64,000 nt of DNA from Pigmentiphaga litoralis (GCF_014651835.1 NZ_BMXQ01000001.1:2565111-2629110); one strand, 5' to 3'. Shown: positions 19,657-28,884, counted from the first letter of the stretch. Made by a program: numbers and translations. Notes: generated by a model not told the origin, from the letters alone.

Positions 19657-21238
19657 CCTCAACACCACCGCGCCTTCGCGACGCAAAAACAAACGCCTTG
19701 CGGCTGCAGGCTCCGCCATGGCGGTCACGCTGCTCGTCACCGCATGCGGCGGCAGCGATTCCGACGACGCACCGGCCAGCCAGGCGCCCATCGCCACCGT
19801 GCGTACGGCGTCGGGTCCCGTCACCGGTGCCGTCGGCGAGATCACCAGCTTCAAGGGCATCCCCTACGCCGCGCCGCCGGTTGGCAACCTGCGGTGGAAG
19901 GCGCCGCAACCCGCGCCCGCGTGGACGACCGCCCGCAATGCCACCGCGTTCGGCCCCGCATGTATTCAAGGCGGCACGACGCTGCAGAGCGAAGACTGCC
20001 TGACGCTGAATGTCTGGACCACACAAGCCGCCCTGCAGGCGAACGAACGGCGGCCCGTGCTGGTGTGGGTGTATGGCGGCAGCTTCCACGGCGGCAACGG
20101 CAACATCGATGCCGACGCATTGACCCGTGCGGGCGTCGTGGTCGTCTCGATGAACTATCGCGTCAGCACCCTGGGCTTCCTGGCCCACCCTGCGCTCAGT
20201 AGCGAATCAGCCGAGAAGACATCCGGCAACTACGGCCTGCTCGACATTGCCGCGTCCTTGAAGTGGGTGCGCGACAACATCCAGAATTTCGGGGGCGACC
20301 CGACCAAGATCACCGTGTGGGGGCAGTCATCGGGCGCGAGTGCCATCACGGCCTTGATGGTCAGCCCGAAAGCCGCCGGTCTGTACGACCAGGTCATCCT
20401 CGACAGCCCGGGCGCGTTCCGGCATTGGAAGACTCTGCCGCAAGCCGAGCAGGACGGACTGGCCGTTGGCGCCAGCCTCGACGCCTTGCGCGCCCTGCCC
20501 GCGGATCAGTTGCCGGTGATCCGCAACACCGGATCGGGCACCGCCATCCGCGCCCTGGCCGAACCCCGCGTGATCGGCCCTACCCTCGACAAGGTCGTGC
20601 TGCCTGCCGAAGAACGGCCCACCTTCGAGCGCGGCGCCTTCAAGGCCGTGCCCACGCTGGTCGGCTACAACACCGACGAGGGCACCTCGTTCACGCAAAA
20701 CTATCCGATCAAGACGCTGGCTCAGTACGCGGCGTATTTGCTGGACCCCACCATCTTTGCCAACTTCGGGACTGAGGCATTGACGGTATACCCGGCGGCA
20801 ACCGATGCCGCCGTGCCGCGCGCCGTAGCGGACAGCTTCAGCGACAACCAGTTCGTGTACGGCACACGCGGTATTGCACGTGCCATGACAACGGCAGGCC
20901 AGCCGGTATACCGCTACTGGTTCAAGCGACGGGCAAGCGGTACTGGCCAGGACCCGCTGCATGGCGCCGAACTGGCCTATGTGCGCGGGGATGCCGTGCT
21001 GAACGCCGCACCCTACAACCAGGATGACCGCACCTTGTCGGCCACGATGAAAGACGCGTGGGTACGTTTCGTCAAGACCGGCAATCCCAACGGCGGCACC
21101 ATCAACAACTGGCCGCGCTACGACGTGGCGACCGAACCGGTGTATGTGCTGGACACCCCGCTATCCGTGACCAATGCGCCGCGCACCAAGGAACTCGACT
21201 TCATCGGGAAAGTCGATGCGGCGTTGAACCCGCGATAG
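19649..21238 (+). CDS. Type-B carboxylesterase lipoprotein
   Basis: A 529-residue esterase of the carboxylesterase/cholinesterase family. I placed the start at ATG 19649, overlapping the previous stop, because it gives a compact lipoprotein leader with lipobox LVTAC (Cys33); an upstream TTG at 19625 is possible. Family features are GIPYAAPPVGNLRW near the mature start, EDCLTLNVW, PVLVWVYGGSFHGG (oxyanion hole) and the nucleophile motif GQSSGA. The acid and His are in YNTDEGTSF and DPLHGAELAYV. It probably hydrolyses esters at the cell surface or in the periplasm. Confidence 0.85.
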   Translation: MSDLNTTAPSRRKNKRLAAAGSAMAVTLLVTACGGSDSDDAPASQAPIATVRTASGPVTGAVGEITSFKGIPYAAPPVGNLRWKAPQPAPAWTTARNATAFGPACIQGGTTLQSEDCLTLNVWTTQAALQANERRPVLVWVYGGSFHGGNGNIDADALTRAGVVVVSMNYRVSTLGFLAHPALSSESAEKTSGNYGLLDIAASLKWVRDNIQNFGGDPTKITVWGQSSGASAITALMVSPKAAGLYDQVILDSPGAFRHWKTLPQAEQDGLAVGASLDALRALPADQLPVIRNTGSGTAIRALAEPRVIGPTLDKVVLPAEERPTFERGAFKAVPTLVGYNTDEGTSFTQNYPIKTLAQYAAYLLDPTIFANFGTEALTVYPAATDAAVPRAVADSFSDNQFVYGTRGIARAMTTAGQPVYRYWFKRRASGTGQDPLHGAELAYVRGDAVLNAAPYNQDDRTLSATMKDAWVRFVKTGNPNGGTINNWPRYDVATEPVYVLDTPLSVTNAPRTKELDFIGKVDAALNPR

Positions 21239-21266
21239 ACGTTCCCCAAGCGTCGACGCATGAAAA

Positions 21267-21300
21267 AAAATGGCCGGCAATTGACGTTGCCGGCCATTTT
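21267..21300. terminator. Bidirectional terminator, 14-bp perfect stem
   Basis: AAAATGGCCGGCAA (21267-21280) and TTGCCGGCCATTTT (21287-21300) flank a 6-nt loop, with A/T runs on both sides. It serves the convergent esterase and FAH-family genes. Confidence 0.9.
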
Positions 21301-21315
21301 GACGTCTGCTCGGAC

Positions 21316-22152
21316 CTAGAAAGCCGCATCCACGATCGGATTGCGCAGCGTGCCGATCTGCTCGATTTCGATCTCGCACACATCGCCCGCCTGCATGAAG
21401 ATCGGCGGGTTGCGGGCAAAGCCCACGCCTGCGGGGGTGCCGGTGATGATCACGTCGCCGGGCTCCAGCGTCATGACTTCGGACAGGATCTCGATGATCT
21501 TGGCCACGCTGAAAATCATGTTGGACGTGTTGCCGTCCTGCAGGATCTCGCCATTCAAGCGCGTCACCACACGCAGCCCCGCTGCCCCCGCAGGCAGTTC
21601 ATCAGGCGTGACCAGATCCGGGCCAAAGCCCCCCGTCTGGTCAAAGTTCTTGCCCATGGTCCATTGGCCGGACTTCATCTGGTAGTCGCGCAGCGACCCG
21701 TCGTTGAAGCAGGCGTACCCCGCCACGCAGTCCAGCGCGTCCTGCTCGCTGATCGCGTGCACGCTGCGGCCAATAACGATCGCCAGTTCGGCTTCGTAGT
21801 CAAAGCGGTCGGAGCACACCGGACGCAGCAAGGGGTGGTTATGGCCGGTCAGGGACGACGGGCCCCGCATGAACACGGCGGGGTAATCCGGCACGGCGTG
21901 GCCGCTTTCCTTGGCGTGGTCCACATAGTTCAGGCCGATGCACAGGATCTTGCCGGGCCGCGGCACGGGTGGCAGCAGATCCAGTTCCCCGAAGACATGC
22001 ACGGCGCCGGTGGCGGGACGCCGGCCCTCCATCAGCGCGCGCAACAGATCGTCGATCGACGCAATGGACGGATCGTTGATCTCGTCAACCTGATCGCCCT
22101 GTCGCAGGCCGAACTTGATCTCTTTGCCTTGAAGGAAACAGACGCAGCGCAT
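21316..22152 (-). CDS. Fumarylacetoacetate hydrolase (FAH) family protein
   Basis: A 278-residue metal-dependent hydrolase/isomerase of the FAH superfamily. The start at 22152 has AGGAG on the - strand 5 nt upstream and gives MRCVCFLQGKEIKFG. The catalytic core appears as GLNYVDHAKESG, PAVFMRGPSSLTG, FDYEAELAIVIGR (metal-ligand Glu residues) and ITGTPAGVGFARNPP. Members cleave C-C bonds in aromatic catabolism or act as oxaloacetate decarboxylase or 2-hydroxyhepta-2,4-diene-dioate isomerase; sequence alone does not choose. Adjacent genes give no pathway. Confidence 0.85.
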   Translation of the reverse strand: MRCVCFLQGKEIKFGLRQGDQVDEINDPSIASIDDLLRALMEGRRPATGAVHVFGELDLLPPVPRPGKILCIGLNYVDHAKESGHAVPDYPAVFMRGPSSLTGHNHPLLRPVCSDRFDYEAELAIVIGRSVHAISEQDALDCVAGYACFNDGSLRDYQMKSGQWTMGKNFDQTGGFGPDLVTPDELPAGAAGLRVVTRLNGEILQDGNTSNMIFSVAKIIEILSEVMTLEPGDVIITGTPAGVGFARNPPIFMQAGDVCEIEIEQIGTLRNPIVDAAF

Positions 22153-22268
22153 GGCTTCTCCTGAAGTCTGGGGTGGGGGGTGGCGTGGCGAATTCATACC
22201 ATTTTTCGGACATTCCGGCGATCACGAACATGTGATCCGCCTGCAAATGCCGGCGCCGCCCATGCGCT

Positions 22269-23111
22269 TTAGCGGTCGGCGGGCTTCCACATGGCATGAA
22301 AGTGATGCACCGGCCCGTGTCCTTCCCCCACGTGCAGGGTGTCGGCCTGCCGGATCGCCTCGGTCAGGTAAGCCTTGGCACGGCGTGCGGCGTCGGGCAC
22401 GTCGTGCGTCTGCGGCAGCAAGGCGGCCAGCGCTGCCGACAGCGTGCAGCCCGTGCCGTGGGTGTTCTTGGTTTCGATGCGCGGGGATGCCATCTCGATC
22501 ATCTGGTCGCCGTCGTGCAGCAGGTCGATGGCCATGTTGCCGGGCAGATGGCCGCCCTTCAGAAAGACCCACCGGTGCCCGTTGTGGTTCATGGCGGCGC
22601 GCAGGCGCTCGGCCACGCGGCGCATTTCCTTGACCGTCTCGACCGGCCGTTGATCCAGCAGCACGCCAGCTTCGGGCAGGTTGGGGGTCAGCATGGTCAC
22701 CCCCGGAATCAGCGCTTCGCGCATCGCGCCAATGGCCGACTTTTCGAGCAGGGCATCGCCGCTCTTGGCGATCATGACCGGGTCCAGCACGATGTGCACG
22801 GGCTTCCAGTGTTGCAGCCGGTCGGCCACCGTCTCGATCACGTTACTGCGGCCAAGCATGCCGATCTTGACGGCATCGATCTTGACGTCGGCGAACAGCG
22901 TGTCGATCTGCTGGGCAACAAACGCCGGCTCGATGGGCAGCACGCCGGTCACGCCGGTGGTGCTTTGCGCGGTCAAGGCGGCGATCACCCCGCAGGCGTA
23001 GGCGCCCAGGGCGCTCATGGTCTTCACATCAGCCAGCACGCCGGCGCCGCCGGACGGATCGACGCCCGCAATGGTCAGGGTCTTGGGAATGACACGGTCG
23101 GTCGATGACAT
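22269..23111 (-). CDS. thiD: Hydroxymethylpyrimidine/phosphomethylpyrimidine kinase
   Basis: A 280-residue ribokinase-fold enzyme that phosphorylates HMP and HMP-P in thiamine synthesis. The start at 23111 (MSSTDRVIPKTLTIAG) follows AGGA; the longer open frame upstream is not conserved-looking. Hallmarks are AGVDPSGGAGVLADVKT near residue 16, DPVMIAKSG, TPNLPEAGVLL and the anion-hole motif THGTGCTLSAALA. The C-terminal tail HFHAMW is also seen in related betaproteobacteria. No riboswitch was recognised upstream. Confidence 0.93.
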   Translation of the reverse strand: MSSTDRVIPKTLTIAGVDPSGGAGVLADVKTMSALGAYACGVIAALTAQSTTGVTGVLPIEPAFVAQQIDTLFADVKIDAVKIGMLGRSNVIETVADRLQHWKPVHIVLDPVMIAKSGDALLEKSAIGAMREALIPGVTMLTPNLPEAGVLLDQRPVETVKEMRRVAERLRAAMNHNGHRWVFLKGGHLPGNMAIDLLHDGDQMIEMASPRIETKNTHGTGCTLSAALAALLPQTHDVPDAARRAKAYLTEAIRQADTLHVGEGHGPVHHFHAMWKPADR

Positions 23112-23397
23112 GAGGTCCTGCCTGCCGGGCGAGCCGCGGCCAAGAAAATTGAGGGGCGATGGAAACGATGTGGGGGCAAGGCGCCATGCCTGCAACCCGG
23201 ACCGCATTGTACAAAGCCGGCGCTGCGTCGGCCCGCCCGGGCCTGCGCAGGACTGCGGCGGCGCGTAGCCTGACCACGACATTGCAAGTCTAGGGGCATT
23301 CCCTAGCCCCCCAGGCACCGGATCGGGGCGCCTGCGCCGCCAACCCTGAGTACCATGCTGCGGTGCGGCGCTCTGCCGTGCGTGGACAGGAGTACCC

Positions 23398-24372
23398 ATG
23401 CGTTGCTGGACCCCGCTGATGACGGGTTTGCTGTTGGCTTGCGCCGCCTTGGGCGCACGCGCCGAGTCGGATTACCCGAACCGGCCGATCCGTATGGTCG
23501 TGCCGCTGGCCGTGGCGAGCTCCGTCGATAACGCCGCCCGCATCCTGGCGCAGAAGATGTCGTCCAATATGGGCCAGGCGATCATTATCGAGAACCTGCC
23601 CGGGGCGGCCGGTGTGATCGGCGCCGAACGGGTCGCCAAGTCGCCGCCCGACGGCTATACCCTAGGCGCCTTCCACGATGGCCTCATGACCATGGTGCCC
23701 CACCTTCAGGCGTCCCTGAACTGGGACATCATGAAGGACTTCGAACCGATTTCGCTGGTGGCCACGATCGAATGGGGTCTGGTGACCGCGCCCAATGCGC
23801 CGTTCGACACGGCCGCCGATTTCATCAAGGTCGCCAAGGCCAACCCCAAACGCATCTACTACGGCACGGGCGGCATCGGCAGTCCGCAGCACGTGGCCAT
23901 GGCCCTGTTCGCAGCCGACGCCGGCATTCACATCGAGCATGTCACCTACAAGGGCGCCACGCAGGCAGCCCTGGGCGTGGCGGGCGGCGACGTGCAGATC
24001 GGCTTCCAGGGCATTGCCACCGTGGCACCCATGGTCCGGTCGGGCAAGCTGAAGCTGCTGGGCGTGGCCACGCCGGGCCGCATGGCGCAGTATCCCGACA
24101 CCCCCACCATTTCGGAATCAGGCCTGCGCGGCTTCGAGTTCAGCTCGTGGTTCGCGATGATGGTGCCGGCCGGTACGCCCGCCGATATCCGCTCTCGCCT
24201 GCACAGCGAGATCATGAAAGCCTTGCAAGACCCCGACGTGCGCGGCAAGCTCGAAGCCCTTGGCCTGAAACCCGGCGGCTCCACGCCCGAATACCTGGCG
24301 CGCGCTACGCGCGCCCAGTACGCGGCGTACGGCAAAATGATGCACGACGCCGGCATCAAGCCCGAACACTGA
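23398..24372 (+). CDS. Bug-family periplasmic solute-binding protein
   Basis: A 324-residue TctC/Bug-type binding protein with a signal peptide ending GARAES (about residue 22). Typical segments are YPNRPIRMVVPLA, ENLPGAAGVIGAERVAKSPPDGYTL, INHIEHVTYKG-like IEHVTYKGATQAALGVAGGDVQ, and WFAMMVPAGTPADI. These proteins capture carboxylates and similar small molecules; they are greatly expanded in Alcaligenaceae and often act without a dedicated transporter. The ligand is unknown. It is followed 17 bp later by a small monooxygenase-fold gene, which may hint at an aromatic or carboxylate substrate. Confidence 0.88.
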   Translation: MRCWTPLMTGLLLACAALGARAESDYPNRPIRMVVPLAVASSVDNAARILAQKMSSNMGQAIIIENLPGAAGVIGAERVAKSPPDGYTLGAFHDGLMTMVPHLQASLNWDIMKDFEPISLVATIEWGLVTAPNAPFDTAADFIKVAKANPKRIYYGTGGIGSPQHVAMALFAADAGIHIEHVTYKGATQAALGVAGGDVQIGFQGIATVAPMVRSGKLKLLGVATPGRMAQYPDTPTISESGLRGFEFSSWFAMMVPAGTPADIRSRLHSEIMKALQDPDVRGKLEALGLKPGGSTPEYLARATRAQYAAYGKMMHDAGIKPEH

Positions 24373-24389
24373 CGCTTCCAGGAACGCCC

Positions 24390-24689
24390 ATGGTCTACGA
24401 AATCGCCCAGATCGACATCCGCCCCGGCACCCACGCCGACTTCGAAGCCGGCGTGCAGCGCTGCGCGCCCCTGTTCCAGCGCGCCAAGGGTTGCCAGGCG
24501 ATGCAGTTGCAGCGGTCTGTGGAACAGCCCGACCACTACTTCCTGGTGGTGACGTGGGACACGGTGGAAGATCACATGGTGCATTTCCGGGAATCCGCCG
24601 ACTTCCAGACCTGGCGCGCCGAAGTCGGCCCTTACTTTGCCAGTCCGCCGCAAGTCCAGCACACCACGGTGGCGCTGACGGGGTTCTGA
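24390..24689 (+). CDS. Antibiotic biosynthesis monooxygenase (ABM) fold protein
   Basis: A 99-residue dimeric alpha+beta-barrel protein. The ATG at 24390 has AGGA 6 nt upstream. The ABM pattern is clear: VYEIAQIDIRPGTHADFEAG, a central strand YFLVVTWDTVEDHMVHFRES and FQTWRAEVGPYF. Members are cofactor-free monooxygenases, heme-degrading enzymes or stress proteins. Co-transcription with the Bug protein is likely. The reaction cannot be named from sequence. Confidence 0.75.
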   Translation: MVYEIAQIDIRPGTHADFEAGVQRCAPLFQRAKGCQAMQLQRSVEQPDHYFLVVTWDTVEDHMVHFRESADFQTWRAEVGPYFASPPQVQHTTVALTGF

Positions 24690-24862
24690 CTTCCCCAGGG
24701 CACCGCTGTCGCCAGCACACCCCCGTCACATAGATGACCACTTCGCCATCGATTTTTGGTATGGTGCCGCTGGCGCTCGGCCATACGCCCGGCAGCGAGT
24801 AAAATGCCGCGGGGTCACCCCTGAATTGCGTCCGCTTCTCCTTTTGAAAAGTTTCTACAGCC

Positions 24863-25543
24863 ATGACCGTTGCTAACCTTCCGGACGTCGAGCACGCCCG
24901 TTTCAACATGGTGGAACAGCAGATCCGCCCTTGGGATGTTCTTGACCAGGGAGTGCTGGCCCTGCTCTCCACCGTCAAACGCGAAGAGTTCGTTCCGCCT
25001 GCCTTGCGCTCGCTTGCCTTTGTCGACACTGAAATCCCGCTGCGCCTGGAATCGGGCGAGACCGGCGAATTCATGCTGCCGCCCAAGATCGAAGCCCGCC
25101 TGCTGCAGGAACTGAACCTCAAGCCCACCGACAGCGTGCTTGAAATCGGCACCGGTTCGGGCTACCAGGCTGCGCTGATCGCGCATCTGGCCCACAGCGT
25201 CACCACCGTTGAAATCCAGCCGCGCCTGGCCGACTTCGCCAAGGCGAACCTGAAGCGTGCCGGCATCACCAATGTCACGGTTGAAGTCGGCGATGGCAGC
25301 AACGGCTGGGGATCGACCGAGTATGACGCCATCCTGGTGACGGGATCGCTCCATGACGTGCCCGATGGCCTGAAGTATCAACTGCGCGTCGGTGGCCGTC
25401 TGGTGCTGATCGTCGGCCAGGCGCCTGCCATGACCGCGCGCATCATCACCCGCACGACGGCGGCCAGTTTCGAGACGGTGTCGCTGTTCGAAACGGTCGT
25501 CAAGCCACTGCGCGCTGCCCCCGTATCCAAGTTCAAGTTCTGA
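24863..25543 (+). CDS. Protein-L-isoaspartate O-methyltransferase-family protein (atypical)
   Basis: A 226-residue SAM-dependent methyltransferase. Motif I is VLEIGTGSGYQAALIA near residue 92, and the start MTVANLPDVEHARFNMVEQQIRPW matches the PCMT family of betaproteobacteria. The region that in canonical PCMT reads as the ISQP substrate loop is replaced here by EFMLPPKIEARLL, and the post-motif VTAAP is VTGSLH. Repair of isoaspartyl residues is therefore less certain, and a changed substrate is possible. It sits 12 bp before a tolC-type gene, an arrangement I recall from related genera. Confidence 0.82.
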   Translation: MTVANLPDVEHARFNMVEQQIRPWDVLDQGVLALLSTVKREEFVPPALRSLAFVDTEIPLRLESGETGEFMLPPKIEARLLQELNLKPTDSVLEIGTGSGYQAALIAHLAHSVTTVEIQPRLADFAKANLKRAGITNVTVEVGDGSNGWGSTEYDAILVTGSLHDVPDGLKYQLRVGGRLVLIVGQAPAMTARIITRTTAASFETVSLFETVVKPLRAAPVSKFKF

Positions 25544-25555
25544 ACGGAGCTGTCC

Positions 25556-26866
25556 ATGCGCGCGATGTCGCGAGCTGTATCGCTGGGCGCGGTAGTCTGC
25601 GCCTGCGTGTTTGCCCCTGCTGCATCGGCCATCGACCTGCTCCAGGCTTACCAGGCCGCGCTGGCCAATGACGCCACGTTCGCGTCGGTGCGCTCGTCGT
25701 ATCTGGCCGGACTGGAAAGGTTGCCGCAGGCGCGCGCGGGCCTGCTGCCGGCCATCAACGGCACGGCCAGCCGGACCGAAACCAGCACCACGCGCATTCC
25801 CAACACCCGGCTGTCGAACACCACCTATGCGGTACAACTGGTGCAGCCGCTGTTTCGCTGGGCGTCCTGGCAGAACTACGAGCAATCCAAGCTGCTGGTC
25901 GAGATCAGCGAGATCCAGCTCGAACTGGGCCGGCAGGACCTGATCGTCCGCCTTGCGCAGGCCTACTTCAACGTGCTGGCCGCGCAGGACAACCTGACCT
26001 TCATCGGCGCGCAAAAGGCCGCGATTGCCGAACAGCTCGAATTTGCCAAGCGCAATTTCGAGATTGGCACCGCCACCATCACCGACACGTACGAAGCGCA
26101 AGCCCGGTACGACCTGGCCGAAGCGCAAGGTATCCAGGCCGAAGCCGACCTGGAAGTGCGCATCAGCGCCTTGCAGCAGATCGTGGGCGACCGCACCGGG
26201 CAGCTGGCGCAACTGCCGCCCGCCGCGCCGATCCCCGGGCCGATTCCGGCCCGCATGAACGACTGGGTGGAACGCAGCCGCAACAACAACTGGGCCGTGA
26301 TCCAGGCCGGTATCAATACCGAAGTGGCGGAACGGTCCATCGAGATCGCGCGAGCCGGTCACTATCCCACGGTGGATCTGGTGGGTACCCTGCAGCGTGC
26401 GGAAGGCCTGGTCGGCAACGTCGTGATCAACGACCCCTACACCACGCGCGCCGTCGGCGTGCAGGTCCAGGTGCCGCTGTTTGCCGGCTTTGGCACCCAG
26501 TCGCGGGTGACTGAAGCGGTTGCCTTGCAGGAACGCGCCCGCAACGATCTGGAAGTCCAGCGCCGCGTTGCCATCCAGAACGCGCGCGTGGCGTTTCAGG
26601 GCGTCAATTCCGGCCTCGCGCAGATCCGTGCGCTCGAAGCCGCGCAAACGTCCAGCCGCAGCTCGCTCGAAGCCAACCGCACCGGCTACGAGGTGGGCGT
26701 GCGGATCAACATCGACGTGCTGAACGCGCAGCAACAGCTGTACTCAACCGAACGTGACCTGGCCGCGGCGCGCTACAACGCCCTGCTCTCGGGCCTGCAA
26801 TTGAAGGCGGCGGCGGGCGTGCTGACCGGGGACGACGTGGAGGCGGTGAACCGGCTGCTGCGCTGA
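25556..26866 (+). CDS. tolC: TolC-family outer membrane efflux/secretion protein
   Basis: A 436-residue outer membrane channel with a signal peptide (ending ASAID, about residue 25) and the duplicated outer-membrane-efflux domain. Each half shows the long alpha-helical barrel pattern, beginning LLQAYQAALANDATFASVRSS and later GHYPTVDLVGTLQRAEG. The features QLVQPLFRWASW and VQVPLFAGFGTQSRV are the paired beta-barrel-entry motifs. TolC channels join inner-membrane type I secretion or RND/MFS pumps. No pump partner gene is adjacent. GGAG lies upstream of ATG 25556. Confidence 0.9.
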   Translation: MRAMSRAVSLGAVVCACVFAPAASAIDLLQAYQAALANDATFASVRSSYLAGLERLPQARAGLLPAINGTASRTETSTTRIPNTRLSNTTYAVQLVQPLFRWASWQNYEQSKLLVEISEIQLELGRQDLIVRLAQAYFNVLAAQDNLTFIGAQKAAIAEQLEFAKRNFEIGTATITDTYEAQARYDLAEAQGIQAEADLEVRISALQQIVGDRTGQLAQLPPAAPIPGPIPARMNDWVERSRNNNWAVIQAGINTEVAERSIEIARAGHYPTVDLVGTLQRAEGLVGNVVINDPYTTRAVGVQVQVPLFAGFGTQSRVTEAVALQERARNDLEVQRRVAIQNARVAFQGVNSGLAQIRALEAAQTSSRSSLEANRTGYEVGVRINIDVLNAQQQLYSTERDLAAARYNALLSGLQLKAAAGVLTGDDVEAVNRLLR

Positions 26867-26924
26867 CGCTTGGCGCCATCCCACGCCTTCGTCGCCAACG
26901 CCCGCCGCGCTCACCTTCATCCGT

Positions 26925-27869
26925 ATGCCGTCGCATCGCCTTTCCAACAGTCTGCTCAAACTGCTGTACCGGCACACCCACTCGCGCCTGAACCGGCATA
27001 ACGAGCGCTTGTGGCCGCACGTGCGGGTCGGGCGCAATGCCGCGGGCGAGATCGACAGCTTCTCGTACCGCGGGCGCGACTTCGCGTTGATGAACGCTGT
27101 GCTGACGCGGGGTTGCCGCAGCGGCGTCGGCCACATCATTGCCAGCGGGCCATCGGTCAACGACATCGATTACGCGCGGCTCGCGCTGACCAACGTGATG
27201 GGAGTCAACGGCGCGATCGCATTGACCGACCGGCACCCCATCGCTTTCGACACGTACTGCTTCAACGACACCGGCTTCGTGCGCGCCCGGCCGCAACTGG
27301 TCCGGCGCATCGTCACGCAAGACCTGCTGCTGTTCACGACGCCGCTGTCCTTGTGGCACGTGCTGCAGCAGATGCCCGCGGACGATATCCGCTGCCGCAT
27401 CTTCCTGATCGAAAACCCGCAGTTTCGCGCGCGGCTGCCCCAGCGTAGCGTGCAGGCCGTTTTGGCCGATGCGCCGGCTGGCGCGCTGACCCTGTTCAAT
27501 GAAGCACGCGTGCTGGGCTTTGCCCACAACATCCGCCAAGGGCTGTTTGACGCAGGCACCGTGGCCTACAGTGCGCTGCAGATCATGGCGTGGCTTGGCC
27601 ATACCGAGATCGTGCTGCACGGCGTCGACCTGCAGGACGCCGCCAAGGTGCCGCGTTTCTATGAAACCCCGGCCGATACCTTGCCCACGACGCTGGACCA
27701 ATACCTGCCGCATCACATCCTGCCGGCCTTTACGGCCGCGGCCGACCTGCTTGCCGGGCAAGGCGTCCGTATCGTGAACCTGTCGCCCCACAGCGCGCTG
27801 GTGGCCGATCGCATCGACAAGCGCGACTGGCGTATGCTTCTGGACGACAAGCCTGCGGGAAATACGTAG
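26925..27869 (+). CDS. Putative LPS glycosyltransferase with GT42-like (sialyltransferase) motifs
   Basis: A 314-residue cytoplasmic-looking protein without a signal. The segment HIIASGPSVNDIDYARL near residue 68 resembles the nucleotide-binding start of Campylobacter CstI/CstII sialyltransferases (family GT42). YSALQIMAWLGHTEIVLHGVDL near 218 and LAGQGVRIVNLSPHSAL near 280 match in order two further stretches of that fold. Similar motifs occur in DUF115/MptE-like proteins, so the donor sugar is uncertain. It begins a + strand trio of LPS-type transferases facing waaA/waaC. Motif order is visible; activity is inferred. Confidence 0.55.
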   Translation: MPSHRLSNSLLKLLYRHTHSRLNRHNERLWPHVRVGRNAAGEIDSFSYRGRDFALMNAVLTRGCRSGVGHIIASGPSVNDIDYARLALTNVMGVNGAIALTDRHPIAFDTYCFNDTGFVRARPQLVRRIVTQDLLLFTTPLSLWHVLQQMPADDIRCRIFLIENPQFRARLPQRSVQAVLADAPAGALTLFNEARVLGFAHNIRQGLFDAGTVAYSALQIMAWLGHTEIVLHGVDLQDAAKVPRFYETPADTLPTTLDQYLPHHILPAFTAAADLLAGQGVRIVNLSPHSALVADRIDKRDWRMLLDDKPAGNT

Positions 27870-27905
27870 CCCCAGGCAGCAGCCACCAGCAGGGACGACA
27901 GCAGG

Positions 27906-28808
27906 ATGGATCACCGCGCTTCCGAAGACCGCATCCGCATCTTTGTCGGATGCGACCCCAACGACTGCGACCTTGAACAGATGATGGTGCTGGAATACAG
28001 CATCAAGAAGCACGCATCGATGCCGGTCGACATCGAGTGGATGCGCCTGTCCAGGGATCCGGACAGCCTCTGGTATTCCGATCCCGAGCAGCAACGCGGC
28101 TGGCGCACCGCCACCTGGGCGACACCGTTTTCCGGCTTTCGCTGGGCCGTGCCCGCCGCCTGCCATTACCAGGGCCGCGCCATCTACATGGACGCGGACA
28201 TGCTGGTGCTGTGCGACATGGCCGAGCTGTGGCGGCTGCCGTTCGCGCCCGGCAAGGTCCTGAGCGGCAAAGGCCGCAAGACATCGTGGCGCTTTTGCGT
28301 GTCGGTGTGGGACAACGCCGCAGCCAGGGCCCACCTGCCCGAGATCAATGCGCTTCGCGCCGACCCGGGCGCCCATCAGCGCCTGATGCGCCACTTCCAG
28401 GATCACGCCGAACTGATCCAGCCGATGCACTCGGACTACAACAACGTCGACGGCGAAAAAAAACCGATCGATGCGATCCGCATCCTGCATTACTCGGACA
28501 TGGGCACGCAGTTTTCGCACAGCTACGCGCTGCCCAGACTGGCGGCGCAAGGCCAGGAACATTGGTTCGACGGCGCCATTCTTCCGCATCCCCGCAGCGA
28601 CCTGAAAGCCCTGTTCGATCAGTATTACGACGAGGCCTTGCGGGCGGGCTATAACCTTGCGTTATACGAAGCGGACGAACCGTTCGGCCGCATGATCAAG
28701 GCATCGCAACGCGGCTATCAGGGCAACAAGCGAACCCGGAAACCATCCTTTTGGGCGAGGCTGGGGTTCGGGCGTAAAACAACAGGCAGTCCTGCGGACG
28801 CCTCCTGA
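27906..28808 (+). CDS. Glycosyltransferase, GT8-like
   Basis: A 300-residue protein with the GT-A DxD signature in IYMDADMLVLCDMAELW near residue 97 and an N-terminal strand IRIFVGCDPND. Further GT8-like parts are WATPFSGFRWAVPAACHYQG and a C-terminal His-rich stretch (RILHYSDM, WFDGAILPHP). The basic tail KRTRKPSFWARLGFGRK suggests membrane-surface association. It lies 36 bp after the GT42-like gene and is probably co-transcribed. A role in LPS core or a surface glycan fits the neighbourhood. The sugar is unknown. Confidence 0.72.
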   Translation: MDHRASEDRIRIFVGCDPNDCDLEQMMVLEYSIKKHASMPVDIEWMRLSRDPDSLWYSDPEQQRGWRTATWATPFSGFRWAVPAACHYQGRAIYMDADMLVLCDMAELWRLPFAPGKVLSGKGRKTSWRFCVSVWDNAAARAHLPEINALRADPGAHQRLMRHFQDHAELIQPMHSDYNNVDGEKKPIDAIRILHYSDMGTQFSHSYALPRLAAQGQEHWFDGAILPHPRSDLKALFDQYYDEALRAGYNLALYEADEPFGRMIKASQRGYQGNKRTRKPSFWARLGFGRKTTGSPADAS

Positions 28809-28884
28809 AGCATCAGTTTGCGCGCTCTTCGGTCACAACCGTGTCGGCCTGTTACCACAGTCAGGAAGCTGTGCTGTAACGCAT

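Noticed and set aside
24815-26734. A 639-codon - strand frame across pcm and tolC
   Set aside because: It spans two well-supported + strand genes and their spacer, which a real gene would not be expected to do.
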